In this document: one piece after another, positions 46,721-58,601 of the stretch | Layout of the letters: every line of letters starts with the position of its first letter | Position numbering within the stretch: the stretch's first letter is position 1 | Origin: Dysidea avara | Lineage: Eukaryota; Porifera; Demospongiae; Dictyoceratida; Dysideidae | Length of the DNA stretch: 64,000 bases | Assembly: GCF_963678975.1 (NCBI RefSeq) | Contig: NC_089275.1 | Location: 12,431,682 to 12,495,681 of the forward strand | Direction: 5' to 3' | Translations under genes and position numbers: made by a program | The notes under the pieces: model-generated | The model's database searches: none | Seen by the model: the letters and a program-made list of their open reading frames with translations, nothing else | What the model was told of the DNA's origin: nothing

Positions 46721-47331
46721 ATGTAATATTATACTGAGTAAATTATAAATGCAGCTGAATGCTTTATTAGGGTGACTGTTCTATTAGAGTATCTCGATCT
46801 CGCATTTGCTGCACGTAGTTGCCTTTCGAATCATAACTCAGTGATTTGTAATCCGATTCTTCTGTACTACTGCAAGGACTTTCTATGATGATTATTTCAG
46901 CTACATACTGAATTTCAGCTCGTTGGTCTAAGCGGTTTGCCTGGTAGACACGAAAACTAATAGTTTTTTTATTCATAAAAATCGATCGCGTAATTTTGGG
47001 TTTTGTGTCATATCTCCATGGTCTTTATCCCGATTCCTTTCAAACCACAAAAAGGCACTCCTACGATGGTTGCTCCATCTACATATCAATTTTCAACTGA
47101 TTCCTCCAAGGGATTTACCCTGTAGGCGTGACAGACCTTCGACCTTATTTTACGCAAATAATCGGTCATATTATTATTATTATTATCAATTTACCAAAAA
47201 GGAAGGCATACACAAAAGGCAAAGCCTGTACAAGGTGTCCGCCTACAAAAAACAAACATACATATACATATACCTACAGTACACTACAAACTAAACAGTA
47301 CACAACAAAACACAAAACAGTGATTAAGAAG
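46721..47331. other. Repeat-derived flank and LINE 3' end
   Basis: About 46780-47160 is a non-coding repeat with words such as AAAGGCACTCCTACGATGG. The (ATT)n tract near 47170-47187 lies just past the 3' end of the next LINE on the minus strand, where CR1/L2-like elements often carry microsatellite tails. Confidence 0.5.
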
Positions 47332-48708
47332 TTACATGACACATAAGTAATTATAAAGGTGATGCCGGAAAGACTTTCGATTACTGTCTTCAAGGATATG
47401 TAATGGCACAGTGTTCCAGAAGAAAGTTGTGTTGACAAAAAAAGAATATCTCCTAGAATTAATGGTGGACTGTGGAGGGACTAGTGAAAGATGGTGACTT
47501 CTGGTAGATGCTATGGAATTAAATGAACAGTGACTATTAAATGTAATAGATGTTTGCTGGTGATATATGTCATTGAGAAGACTGACCGAAAGGAAACTTC
47601 GTCTTGACTGGAGAGAAGGAAGGTGAAGTTGGGAGCAACAATCATTCGAAGAAATGGTCCAAGAGCTGGTAGATGGACTCCAGCGACTCCCACAGATCCA
47701 TCGAGCTGCCCGCTTTTGTAGGGACTCTAGTAGTTGGATATCTCCCAAATTATGGGGATTCCATACGACTGCAGCATACTCTAGCGTTGGCCGGATGATA
47801 GCTTTGTATGTGGCACACTTAGCTGCACGGCTGCAACCAAACATTGATCTACGTAAATAGTTCAAAGACTTGGTGCCCTTACTGACAACATACTTGCAAT
47901 GCTTAGACCAGTTTAACTTGGAATCTACCTGCACACCAAGATACTTCACAGGATTACTCCATGAAATAGGTTGATGGTTAATGGAGTATGTAAATGGAAT
48001 TGGTTTGCGCTTGTTAGTAATCATCAAAGCTTCACATTTGGTGGAATTTAACTTTAATTGCCAGCGACTAGCCCAAGAAGAAATGGCAATGAGGTCATTT
48101 TGTAGGGAAGAACATTCCTTGAGAGTGTTAGCTGGAGCATAAAGTGAAACATCATCAGCAAACATTTTAACAGTGGAGTGTTTTACAACAGAAGCCAAAT
48201 CATTTACGTAAATCAAAAACAAAAGTGGACCCAAGACAGTTCCCTGTGGAACCCCAGAAGTAACAATGGCCCAATCTGAAAAAGTACCATTGATTACCAC
48301 TCTTTGTTTTCTTTTAGTTAGAAAAAATCTAAGCCATGACAGTACTTTACCATGAATTCCTAGAGAGCTTAACTTAAGCAGAAAGCATTCATGTGGTACA
48401 GAATCAAAAGCCTTCGCAAAGTCAAGCAGTAGACAATGTACAGTGTTTTGTTGTTCTAAACATTGAGACCAATCATCAACAGCCTCAGTCAGAAGAGTTA
48501 CAGTAGATCTTTTATTTCTGAAGCCAGATTGAGAAGGACTAAGCAGTTGGTGACGCTCCAAAGCAGAAACTAAGTGTCGGTGCAAAATACGCTCAAAAAC
48601 TTTGATAACTCCGTGAATGTTCATTGGATTCCTACCAACGTTGGTACAGAGATCCGCCTTAATGAGCCCTTTAAGTGTGCCAAATTTCAGTCCAATCCGA
48701 GCACGCAT
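47332..48708 (-). mobile_element. 5'-truncated Jockey/CR1-type LINE, RT domain
   Basis: The open frame has 458 codons on the minus strand. RT homology starts at about residue 33 (GVIKVFERILHRHL). The RT blocks are LLLDFAKAFDSVPHE, TSGVPQGTVLGPLLFLIYVN and KMFADDVSLY, then KYLGVQVDSKLNW and the C-terminal FWNTVPLHIL. The endonuclease and first RT block are absent. The first 32 residues read from unrelated flanking repeat, so the element is truncated although its remaining frame is open. Confidence 0.88.
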
Positions 48709-48990
48709 TCGTGTTTTATGGCGAATTTTGCGAAGTGTGCGAAATGAAGATGAGGAAAAAAACGAAGAAATTAAAACGAAATTTTGTTCGCTCGTATCTC
48801 GGAAATGGCTGGAGCGATTTTCTTCACATTTGGTATGTAGACTCCCCTAACTGAGCGGCACATCTCTAGAAAATTTGGTTTGAATTGGATAAGGGATCAC
48901 AGAGCTACATAGGTGTGAAAATTGCGTTTCTTTCTTCCTGTTAATATACTCACGGTGTGGCGCGCCGGCTTCTTGGGCCACACGACACAC
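48709..48990. repeat. Non-coding repeat between two retroelement pieces
   Basis: It contains GGAAATGGCTGGAGCGATTT and GGTATGTAGACTCCCC-like words followed by a CACGACACACTATCGTGTGT hairpin (about 48980-49000). I recognise no coding potential. Confidence 0.45.
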
Positions 48991-48999
48991 TATCGTGTG

Positions 49000-49892
49000 T
49001 CTTGTTTAAGGAAAGCCAAATCTGAACACCGTTCTACACAATTTGCTGAGCTATACCAACAGCTTGGGCCTTCCTTGAGGCGTGCGATGGACTCAGCTTA
49101 GCTACTGTTAGAGGTGCTTCAAGCTAGCTCACCACCTTACCTTTGAGTGAGCATGGTTTCACTCTCCATAGATCTGCTTTCCAGGATGCTTTGGCTTTGA
49201 GGTATGGTTGGTCCCCACTTCGTCCTCCTTCCCTTTGTGCTTGCGGAACCTCCTTTTCTGTTGAGCATGCTTTGTCCTGTCCCAAAGGGGGTTTACCTTC
49301 CTTGCGTCATAACGGGATTAGGGACCTTACTGCTACCCTTCTTACTGAGGTTTGCTCCCAGGTGTGTGTTGAGCCAGAGTTACAGCCGGTTCAGCATTCT
49401 GATGAGTTCCCTCTTGCCACCTCTAATACTCAGGATTCGGCTCGCTTGGATGTTGCTGTAAACGGCTTCTGGGGTGGTCGTTCGGAGAGATGTTTCATTG
49501 ATGTCCGTGTTTTTAACCCTTTTGCTCCTTCTAATAGTTCCTCCTCTCTGTCGTCCACCTTTAGGAAGCATGAAAAGATTAAGCATCGTGTTTATGGTCA
49601 GCGGGTTCGAGAAGTGGAGCATGCCACTTTCACTCCAATTGTTTTGGCTGCCACTGGTGGTTTAGCCCATGAGGCTACTGTTTTTTATAAGCGACTTGCT
49701 TCTCTTCTGGCCAAAAAGTGGGGAGATGATTATTCTGTGGTTCTGGGTTGGCTGCGTTGTTGCCTGAGCTTTTCGTTGTTGCGCTCGGCAATTCAGTGTA
49801 TTCGTGGGGCACGGTCTTCCATTGGTGTTTACACCAGGACTCCACAGTCAGTGGACTTAGTGACTGCAGACATGCCAACTCTCACGCATTAG
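49000..49892 (+). mobile_element. Broken retroelement ORF, C-terminal fragment
   Basis: The frame from 49143 is open for 249 codons: FTLHRSAFQDALALRYGW, a Cys/His cluster CACGTSFSVEHALSCPKGG, RLDVAVNGFWGG...CFIDVRVFNPFA, REVEHATFTPIVL and LLRSAIQCIRGARSS. I recognise this block from multicopy ORFs in cnidarian and sponge genomes that accompany reverse transcriptases. The LDVAV...IDVRVF segment may be a PD-(D/E)XK-like nuclease core. No RT remains, and the element is a broken fragment. Its family is not settled, so I treat it as a fossil. Confidence 0.6.
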
Positions 49893-50300
49893 GCGTGAGT
49901 CTCACTCTTTGGCTAGTAATCTCACGCTCTCACGCCTAACCCTCTGTTTCTCACTCTTTCAGCTTAGTTCTCACGCCTGATCTGCTTCGTAATTAGCCCT
50001 GTGCTTAAATTTGGGCAAACCTGTGCTTATTTTTGTACTTAGAACATGCGATGACCTTTTTTTTTTTTCTTTGGTCTTCACTACCAAAAATCTTGGAGCT
50101 GCACTTGAATCTGGTCCACATTGCTGGTAGTGTTTGAGGTCTCACTCCTAAAATTGTTCAGAGGTTGGCATCTCTGTGACTGTGGAATCCCATTTGTCTG
50201 CTTAATTTTGTTCAGTTGGCCAGCGCTTGCAATCTGTGCTGGGGGTGGTAGGAGGGGGCAGTCCATCAAGCCCGGGTTAAAAAAAAAATTGTTATATAAT
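49876..50300. repeat. CTCACGC-rich repeat and probable element 3' region
   Basis: CTCACGC and its inverse GCGTGAG recur six or more times in 49880-49980, including a CTCACGCATTAGGCGTGAG hairpin. A T run and non-coding sequence follow, ending in a short A-rich tract near 50280. It may be the 3' untranslated part of the preceding fragment. Confidence 0.5.
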
Positions 50301-51600
50301 AAAAAATAAATCGTTGTGCTTTTTATGAATTCACAAAATGCACAGTGTAATTTATAAACTGTGCAAATTCACAGATTGCGCCTAACATTGATTCTTAGAA
50401 TTATGGTTGAAGAGAAAATACACGGACCTGATGGGACATCAAGCGAAGCAATCGAAAAGGGTTTGATGTGCTGCTCCTAAGCACACAGCAACCCTTTCAA
50501 TATTTTTTTGTAATTTCTTCACTTTTCTATTTTTTTTTTTCTTTCTCATTTTCTGTATTTAGTTATTTAGTACTTTCATAAATGCTCTGTTGAGTATATA
50601 TCCAAACTTTAATTACTGGACCTTAGGTCCAAACTTATAACATTTGCATTTTGTATTTATAATCTTACTACCAGTAGTAGGATTCGATTGTGGTATATGA
50701 TAAAATATAGACGCCCCTATACCTGAACTTGAATTTGAATTGAGAAGAACCGCTGCTCAGCCAAAAATCTACCGACATGGGTCGCTCGACATGGATTGGG
50801 AACTAGTAAACGCCACTGACGCCAAGCTGGAGCTCTCAAATTCTAACCGGCGCACATGGAAAGTGTGACTCGATTGAACTTGCGCTTCAGTGCCTCGTTC
50901 AGTGTACTCCCTGCACTGATGGTGTGCGCCAGTAAAATATCTGAAATACAACGGCTAGCTATCCGGCTCAGTAGAGGCTGACACAAGGCTGTGATGGCCT
51001 TACAGATGCTCGCTCGTGGACTATATTCGGGACCTCGGCTGTACTGGAAAACTGCTGCACTGCCTGGTTAGTTGCTGTTGTAGTAGAGAGTGGGAAATTC
51101 CGGAAGCGCAGGCTGAGTGATTGATTACCTCTAAACAGTCGGACAAAACCACTTTTCCCTGCCAGAGGGGCACACATACAACAGCATAAAGTACAACAAA
51201 CATACATAGAGGTACCAGTACTACAAAGACCGGCATTAAACACAGCAAACAGTTGGAACAAATGGTAGAATTGTAATCTATAGCTGCTTATACCAGTAGC
51301 AAGAGACATTACACTTAGATCCCCCTATAAGGCCATCATTTTATATTCCTTGAGTCCCTGCCACCGCCTGCACCAAATTTTAATTTTTTGATTACAGATC
51401 ACGTGAATGTACTATTTTATGATAGAGGGAGGCATAGAGTGACTAAGTGGCAGTCGTAAGGTACATGCCTGAGGACTTAACATTCTTACACTCTTTGTAC
51501 ATGTTTTCATCGTTTTCTCTCACTGTGCATATGCATAAACATAGTGCAAGGGTAACTAAGGGTTTGGAGTCCCTCCACTGTTGTTCAACAGGGTGCATAG
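50301..51600. other. Intergenic, no gene recognised
   Basis: 50312-50388 is an inverted copy of part of 37408-37475. The frames in 50769-51309 have no recognisable domain. The CTTTCAAGATCGAGATAGTC-like string near 51600 is a partial relative of the CTCTAATAGAG-flanking sequence. Confidence 0.45.
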
Positions 51601-51648
51601 TCTTTCAAGATCGAGATAGTCATATCGTACAGTACAATAGTACTGTAT

Positions 51649-52160
51649 AGTAGGGACCACAAAGGAGTAGGCGTGGCCCATGAGATAACATCACTCAAAA
51701 ACCAGCCTCAATTTTCCCTGATGATGATGAGGCAGTATTGGTTAGGTAAAACTAAGCCTAAAAAAGTTTTCAGATCGGCCCGAAACACTTTCAACAAGTT
51801 GCTATGGAATTTTCTACTGACTGACTGAGTAACTGACTGATGCCTTCAGACAAGCGTAACTCGATAATGGTTAAGGTTCCGGCTTGATTTTTTCACTGTT
51901 CGACATTGCTTCGACCCAACAGGTGCCTTTTGGCATACCGCAATACATACAGTGCATACTTCATGGACTTACCAGTGTCCTTCTTTGTGTCCCATTCATC
52001 TTTGCTGTCGGCGAAAGTGTTGATTTGGCAGTAGCACGTGATGACTTCCCTTCCTAATGGAAATTGTCTGTACTTTTCATAGTGGCTGTTTTGATAGCAG
52101 AGGTGCCTATGTGCTATGGTCCCTACTCTAGTTGAAAATTCCTAATTTTTTTGTGTACTT
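51649..52160. mobile_element. Repeat family D, copy 2
   Basis: It starts AGTAGGGACCACAAAGGAGT and ends GTGCTATGGTCCCTACT at about 52127, so its ends form an 11-bp inverted repeat (AGTAGGGACCA). Flanking bases continue to match the TIR of the 34846-35911 element. It aligns with 34164-34745. Confidence 0.8.
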
Positions 52161-52471
52161 ATGTGTTTAAGTAAAAATGTGTGTTAGTAATTATTGCATG
52201 TGATTTTGTACATTTTTGTGCTGTATATGTGTTTTAGCTCTGGTAAGGAAGAATGGCTCATGTCAATTACCAAGAGGATAATAATAAATCAATTATCAGG
52301 CTTATCATGTCAGTGAATTATGAAATACTTCTTAATATCTTTGGCCTCTCATGGAAGGTGGTGGGGGATTGCACATACAACTCCAGTGCATTTGTGGAAA
52401 CAAGGATGGATGTATATTCCATGTAACCCTCTTGTACGTAGTGGGGGTTGGTGGCTAGCTGCTTTATTTAC

Positions 52472-53044
52472 GGGCATTACTATTCAGTGGACTGGACTAC
52501 TGGACTGACATATTTTTGGTTTTGCCATTGGATTTATGGAGTCTTACTACTTTACTAGTAAGCACCCTTAGGACACCTGCAGCCCACTTCTAAACATTGA
52601 AGACGAACAGTTGGAATATTAAAGCTTTCTCTTAATTTTGCTACCGTTTATTATGCCACTACTACACTTATTCCTTACCTTGGTGTGTAGAAATGCTGCA
52701 GGCAGTGCAGGGAATTGAATGTGACAGCATCCTTTGAGATATCCCGTAGAGCAAGTGTGAGGAGCAAGCTAGTCTCACCAGCATGGCCAGACCACCTGCA
52801 GCATTTCTACTCACCAAAGTAAGGAATAAGAATAGTTGTGGCATAATAAACAGTAGTGAAATTATAAAGATACAGTTTTTGCATATTCCACTATTCGTCT
52901 TCAACATTTAGAAGTGGAATGCAGGTTCCCTAAGGGTGCTTACTAGCAAGACTCCATAAATCCAACCATAGAATGTGCAAAAATCAAAAATATGTCAGTC
53001 CAGTAGTCTAGTCCAGTGTTCCAGTCCACTGAATAGTAATGCCC
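52472..53044. mobile_element. Foldback element, arms of about 235 bp
   Basis: GGGCATTACTATTCAGTGGA at the left is mirrored by TCCACTGAATAGTAATGCCC at the right. The pairing continues through TTTATGGAGTCTT/AAGACTCCATAAA and GCACCCTTAGG/CCTAAGGGTGC to TAGAAATGCTGCAGG/CCTGCAGCATTTCTA. Loop about 52700-52795. Confidence 0.9.
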
Positions 53045-53497
53045 CTTATTTACTATATGTGTGCTTTCTACTATTGTAGTTACTTTTGAGCCATAATTGC
53101 ATGTACTTGTTAGCTAACATGATAATACTTTGGAAATAAAAAAAAAGATTGGCAAAAACCCAATGTAGAAAAATTGGTGGAAAAAACTTTGGCGAATGAG
53201 GACTCCACCTCTTAATTTACATGTTTTCTAATCGAATGTATAGTTACCATAGATTGCTGAGGGGGCACGTCAGTGTGCTGTCTATATATATAAACGTACC
53301 ATGTGCAAGTGTCATTTGATGGTTATGAATGTTGATTGCAATGTTTAGTAAGGTAAAATTTTAACATTTAAAATAGATGAATGCATGTATGTGACACCTT
53401 TGATTTTGTGAATTGTACAGGCTGGACTATTAGGTGATCTAGATTTTTACGTACATGGTTGCATATTCATTTACCTAATTGCTACAAACTGTTACAG

Positions 53498-53583
53498 GTT
53501 GTGGAGTACTCTGAGATCGGTGGAATAGTGAATGCCCTCATCTGTGACAGTAAGACTGATCTGAGGAAGTTTACAGCAGAAAA
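53498..53583 (+). pseudogene. Divergent FDPS-like exon (equivalent of exon 6)
   Basis: After GTTACAG (53491-53497) the segment reads VVEYSEIGGIVNALICDSKT then DLRKFTAEK, and ends at a GTGAGA donor in phase 2. FDPS exon 6 reads [20 protein letters not shown] then IDFTQFTPE, with the same start and end phase and 89 against 86 bp. The V--Y-E-G and FT-E positions and the phases support common descent. The conserved GQTLDLL is replaced by GGIVNAL. It could be an exon of a functional, highly diverged prenyltransferase-like gene or a relic. Confidence 0.55.
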
Positions 53584-53699
53584 GTGAGATTTAATTTTTC
53601 AGCACAGCTTTGTTTATGTATAGCTATTTCAATCTTTAAAAAAAGATCAGTCGTTACAAGACTGGGTATTTCTACTACCTGCCAGTGATGGCCACACTA

Positions 53700-53747
53700 A
53701 TACCAAGAGTTAATAATATAGAGAGGTCTGTATATTATTAACTCTTG
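53700..53747. repeat. Short foldback (CAAGAGTTAATAATATA arms)
   Basis: The inverted arms CAAGAGTTAATAATATA and TATATTATTAACTCTTG flank a 10-bp loop. It is a relative of the hairpin at 8350-8414. Confidence 0.8.
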
Positions 53748-53752
53748 CTAAT

Positions 53753-53962
53753 ACTGTATAGCCTGAATATTTCAAGGGGAAAACTTTTCGTGGTTTTGGG
53801 GGTTATCAGCAAAAAATTTTATCCTTGAATTATTTAGATTTAGACCTCCATGTAGTCTTCTAATACATTTTGTGAGTCTTTGCAAATCCATGAAAATTTT
53901 ATTTTAAGCAACATTACTCAACCTCAAAAGATTTGTCCCTTGAAATATTTAGGCTATACGGT
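53753..53962. mobile_element. About 210-bp MITE, family A, second copy
   Basis: It has the same ends and length as 3968-4176 (ACTGTATAGCCTGAATATTT at left, AAATATTTAGGCTATACGGT at right). Both copies share internal words such as TTGGGGGTTATCAG/TTTGGGTGTTATCAG. Confidence 0.85.
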
Positions 53963-53985
53963 ATATACTTGGTATGCACTATATG

Positions 53986-54493
53986 CAATGGCGGATCCAG
54001 GATAGGGCATTTGGGGCAAATGCCCCCCCCCCCCCCCCCCCCCCCAACCCTCACCTTGTGGAAGAGCCAGCCATACTTGCGATTAAAATACTAAACTTTA
54101 TGTCAGGCCAAGATCAGTTTAGCTATATAACTCATGAAAATATGCACATTTTACTGGCACTTATTACAATTTCATCTGAAACTGAAGCAAAGCAATGTCA
54201 AACTAACTGTTAAAATGTTACCCTGCACCTTCGTGCGTACTAAGCACCTCTAAAATTAATTATCGTGTTGCTGTTGTTTAAGACGTTTGTAGCCCTTTAA
54301 CAGTTTTTCAGACTTCACAACCATCCTCAAAGGCCAAAGTGGCAAAAATCATCATTGAGACACTACTAAGAGGTGATTATTTGCTGCTTCAAAACTGAAT
54401 GCAACAACTAGCAAGAAAATCTGGATCTCCCTAACCACCTACAACTTAGCCTGTTTGTGCCCCTCCCCTTGCTGGCTCCTGGATCCGCCCCTG
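53986..54493. mobile_element. 508-bp family C MITE
   Basis: The ends are CAATGGCGGATCCAGG and CCTGGATCCGCCCCTG. It has the same GGGGCAAATGCCCCC start as 39277-39588, here expanded to a C run (about 54026-54045). The flanks ATATG and ATGTG form an imperfect 5-bp duplication. It lies between the exon 6-like and exon 8-like FDPS pieces. Confidence 0.85.
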
Positions 54494-54544
54494 ATGTGTA
54501 CTGTATGTAGGTGGTGACACTTGTCTGGTGTCGCTGTTGTACAG

Positions 54545-54620
54545 ATTGGTGATGATGAGAAGGCTGTAAATGAAGAAGTGTTGTCTGTTGCACTGGTTAT
54601 TGGTGTTCTATCAGAACCAG
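54545..54620 (+). pseudogene. Divergent FDPS-like exon (equivalent of exon 8)
   Basis: Between TTGTACAG and a GTATGT donor the frame reads IGDDEKAVNEEVLSVALVIG then VLSEP. FDPS exon 8 reads [20 protein letters not shown] then EFFQIQ. Length is 76 against 78 bp, and the first ten residues align well, but the final phase differs and the FFQIQ lead-in to the second Asp motif is gone. Together with 53498-53583 it suggests one diverged or decaying paralogue. Confidence 0.42.
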
Positions 54621-54867
54621 GTATGTGGTATGCAGTATGAGTATTATGCTTTCAATAGTGGTACATGCAGTGCACTCCCCATTCCAAAAACTACTAATCT
54701 ACTTGCATTTGTGGTTTTTTAGTTGCTTGTACACCAGCGTTAAAGTCAAGTCAACCGGTTACATTTTACCCGGCATTGTATAGAATATCCGGGTCTGATT
54801 TGGATCACATAATTATTAATTAGTTTATGATGTAGAAATAATACATTAAAGTTTAGTTATGCTGCAG

Positions 54868-55165
54868 TACAGCTTCTTTCATGAGCCATACCCATTATGT
54901 GGTACTGTCTTTTATGCATATGTGGTGCCAAGTGTGCATGAATCCATGCCTGTTGCTGTCTGCAGGCTTATGTGGATCCATGCCAGTAATGGATTGTTAC
55001 TGTATGAGTAACAATCCATTACTGGGTACTGTGAGATCGGTGGAATAGTGAGTGCCCTCAAACTGCAGCAGCCAGCCTCTTTCATGAGCCACACACATTT
55101 ATAGAGAACATGTGATGCTGTTTGTAGGCATACGTGGAGCCATGCTAGTTTATTAGTAGGGTGTG
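54868..55165 (+). repeat. About 200-bp imperfect tandem duplication with an exon fragment
   Basis: CTTTCATGAGCCA followed by ATGCATATGTGG-like and GCAGGCTTATGTGGATCCAT sequence (from about 54880) recurs from about 55078 (TTTGTAGGCATACGTGGAGC). Between the two lies TGTGAGATCGGTGGAATAGT (about 55029), nearly identical to part of the FDPS-like exon at 53498-53583. Confidence 0.65.
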
Positions 55166-58100
55166 TTGAAGTTGCACGAAGTCACATCCACTTATAGGAA
55201 CAATATCATTAATTATAAAACTTACCTGTTTATTTAGCAACACTGTTGTACACTTCGACATACAGATAATGTTCTTCTTGATTGCAACTCCAGATTTTAT
55301 ACATTGAATTAGTAAAAGCACTTGTGTACTACGTAAACTAGAACACTGTGGTGGTGTGGTCTTGAGCCAAATATAGCACTCAACTTTGCCTCGTGTTATT
55401 GTTAGTTTCTCTGCCATGTTCTCGTACTGTAAAGCAGTCAGGAAATTATAATACTCTAATATAACAGTCATTTAGCTGTATAGAAAACTCTTTTCAAAAT
55501 TACTGTGTACACCCTGCAAGGTGACATGATAAAAGGAACCATTGCTTGTACAAAGTACAAACAATGTCAAACATTACTAAAGGCATATCATGTTATATTA
55601 CCTTCCTCACTATCTGCGAAAGCCAATATTTGTGTACTTGTACTTATTAGTAGTGTTGCAGGGTGAACTGTTTATAATTGTTGCAGGGTAAATGAGGCAT
55701 GAATCCCAATGAGCAGCTTGTTACTACCAACTGGATTGAACATAGCTGACTCTAGAGTCTGATCAAAGTTTGTAACTCCTCAACTACGTGTCAAGCAGTT
55801 GTGAAAACTATTCACAAGCAAGAAACTCAATTATTGCATAATTCAATGAACAGCATGCATTACTTGTGATCATGATGTTATAGCATAACTAGTGTTTGTG
55901 TTACTTGTACTTGATTTGTGTTTGTATTTCAACAACCAAGGGCTATTTGGTACACTAGCAATACCTTTTTGTAAATACAATTCCTAAAGGGAACTAGTGG
56001 TGACCTGTGAACATCTTGAGAGTTCCACACTTGTGTATGTAAATAATTCATTGTGATGCTGCTTGACAATGTACTGTAATATAAGACGTTTGGTCAGTTA
56101 TAGACTACACATCCATGTGCCTTGTAGATGATAAGCACATACATTATCACAACTTTTGTCCAACCACAAACATATTATGGAGCATTGTTATCATCTAGTG
56201 ACAGTTGGAAATGTTCTCTTCCTTCACAGTTCTTATGCACCCCTCAGCCTCTGACCCAATATCTTTTATGCTATGATTTTAGTTTCTCAGAATGCCTGTG
56301 AATCAGAAAATATACATTTTAATCCGAGAAATATACGAAATAGTCCACATACCTCTCTCAGTGCTGTTACATTGGCTGAACATATGACACTAAACAAACA
56401 AGAAATGAAGTTTAATGATAAAATAATACTCATATTTTTCCTAATGGTGCACTACGGCCAGTCCCATATAATTATATCATAGACACTAGTTGCTAGATAC
56501 GGTAAAGAGCTGTACAACAGAAATTCCCAGTTTTACAGGAACTAGTACAAAACAGTGAAGCAAAAGCATTTTAAAGCATTCCTTTAAACTTGAAATCTAT
56601 GTGGAATATATCAAGAAGAGAATATCTCAAGTTGATCCCAAGGAATATGATTTTGGTCTTGTAAATTATAGTCACCAGTCTTGTGGCTAGGGTAAACACT
56701 TGCCTGAAAGTAATAAGTGCCCGGACCATAATTGATGATACGGTACTTGAAATCAGGACATGTACCTTGATATCATTAATGGTTTCATTTGTAGTTGTTT
56801 AGACCTCTCAAATTAGGACATTTTTGGTATACTAAAATCACTAAAGTGCTAGTTTCGTCACTGATTAGGAACAATGTATATATGACACATAATCAACAAA
56901 TGTTTAGGAAATTATTGGCTCAGTTCTACATACTACACACATGCACACACGCATGCACAGTACATACACACACATGTGTATATGCACACGTATGTTGAAA
57001 CAAGGTCATCTGCGTCATTTTTTTCTGGGCTCAGTGGGTCACCTGGGCAGGTAATCAAGATCTGATCCATTTTATGGACTGACCTGGATTGAGGCTTGGG
57101 TAAAATTTAATAATTTTTTGCCTATTATGCTCTTTAGTGTTCCCAATGTGCTCAAAAACATGTCTTACAATTATCTTTGAATTTTTTAATCAGTGAATGC
57201 TCAATTAAAGTAATTGACTACAAAGTGACTGTTCTATTAGAGAGTATCAATCTAAGGAGCTTTGGACAATGCATTGGAGTGCTCTATTGCAGTTTCCACT
57301 GACTGCTCTATTAGAGAGTATCAGTAGTATTCATAACATCCACCTAATATGCTAGCATTATGCTGGTGCAGCACTCCAGCCTATCAGTAGTGAGCTACAC
57401 ACACACACGAGTTTAATAGTTACGAATGTGTTAATTAATGAACATGCAGTATAGCTACAGCTTAATAGGAAACAATTAGTCCTCAAACGTGGATTAAGGC
57501 TATGTATTGAAAAATCTTTAAAGAAGATTGAAATATTCTAATATAAAAATCTGATGAACTCTAATAGAGCAGTCAAAAGTACTCTCATACAACATTCATA
57601 AGAGAATACAATTTTAAAAATGGTTGTTAAAATGTTGAAATTTAAAGTACCCATTAAAATCATTTTAAATGGAAATGCATTTGGTCACTACAATATATAC
57701 CTGACCAGCCACAAATCATGAGGAACCAAGTACAAATTGAAATAGTTACTATTCATGAAATCAAAAATCTAGTAAATTTGAAATACTTTCCAAATCTGTC
57801 AGTGACTAGGAGCACAGCCCCAGATCTCTGTACCTCACAGCTAAATCTGGAAGCCACTTTGGAAGTATCCTGGATACACCCCTGGAATTGATGAACTTAA
57901 AATAAGCAAATATTGTAATTACTTTGTTTGTGGTTACAAATTGCAGCAAGCACTGTAACAACACTGTCAGAAAAGACTCCAGTACACACTCAGGTAGTAC
58001 TAGCACAGTTGATTTCAGATTGCTTTTGAACAACCCACACACGTGACTTGTAAACGTGATGTGAATGTCTACCTACAGTATTTACATGCATACTCCTGAC

Positions 58101-58325
58101 ATTGTTTGACAGTAAAGGGGTGAGTATTTATTGTGCTAGTACTAGTATTAGTTGTAAAAGTAAAGGAGCTAGGTTGCAAACAATTAACTCATATGTTCGA
58201 ACAATCACATCGCAAATTGTTCAACTGCATGCAGAAAGCAATCTGAAATCGACTGTACATGATCACAAAACACTAATATAGCATTTATGTCTCACTTTTA
58301 GTTTTACTGCATCAGTCACAGTAGA
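55166..58325. other. Intergenic with motif clusters
   Basis: CTCTAATA-type motifs occur at about 55452, 57236-57320 and 57540-57595, with a fragment of the GCCTATTATGC repeat at 57350-57385. No gene is recognised. Confidence 0.45.
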
Positions 58326-58326
58326 T

Positions 58327-58438
58327 TACTAATGGAGTTAGACTAGGAGAAGAAGTTGATCATGAGGAATGGTGGATTGACTACCCATATACTCAACTGA
58401 ACATTTTGGATGATTCTGATCTACAAAAGTACAGGATG
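58327..58438 (+). other. Exon-like segment of unknown gene
   Basis: After CACAGTAG the frame is open: GVRLGEEVDHEEWWIDYPYT then QLNILDDSDLQKYRMR, ending AG|gtaatg in phase 2. The phase and the tail resemble FDPS exon 6 weakly (DY..T..L.IL....DL..Y). No second exon was found. It may be another prenyltransferase-like fragment or an unrelated exon. Confidence 0.3.
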
Positions 58439-58587
58439 AGGTAATGCTCTAGAGTATTTATAACCTTACTTTACTTAGAGTCTCCCGCTGGCAGCATGCA
58501 ACCACTGATGCAGCTAGATAACTTCATTTTTCCATTTAATACGCACTCCCCATGACGTAGTGTTACGTACGTTACTTAGCGACTAAA

Positions 58588-58601
58588 GTTACCATGGTAA
58601 C
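58588..58601. promoter_or_regulatory. Perfect RFX-type X-box palindrome
   Basis: GTTACCATGGTAAC is an exact 14-bp palindrome matching the RFX consensus GTTRCC-N-N-GGYAAC with zero spacer bases beyond AT. GTGTTACGTACGTTAC just upstream is a second near-palindrome. The nearest downstream ATG, at about 58833, opens only a 24-codon frame, so the regulated gene, if any, is unknown. Confidence 0.4.

Noticed and set aside
54311-54395. Open segment TSQPSSKAKVAKIIIETLLR resembling FDPS exon 8
   Set aside because: It lies inside the family C MITE (53986-54493), so the similarity to a prenyltransferase helix is probably chance.
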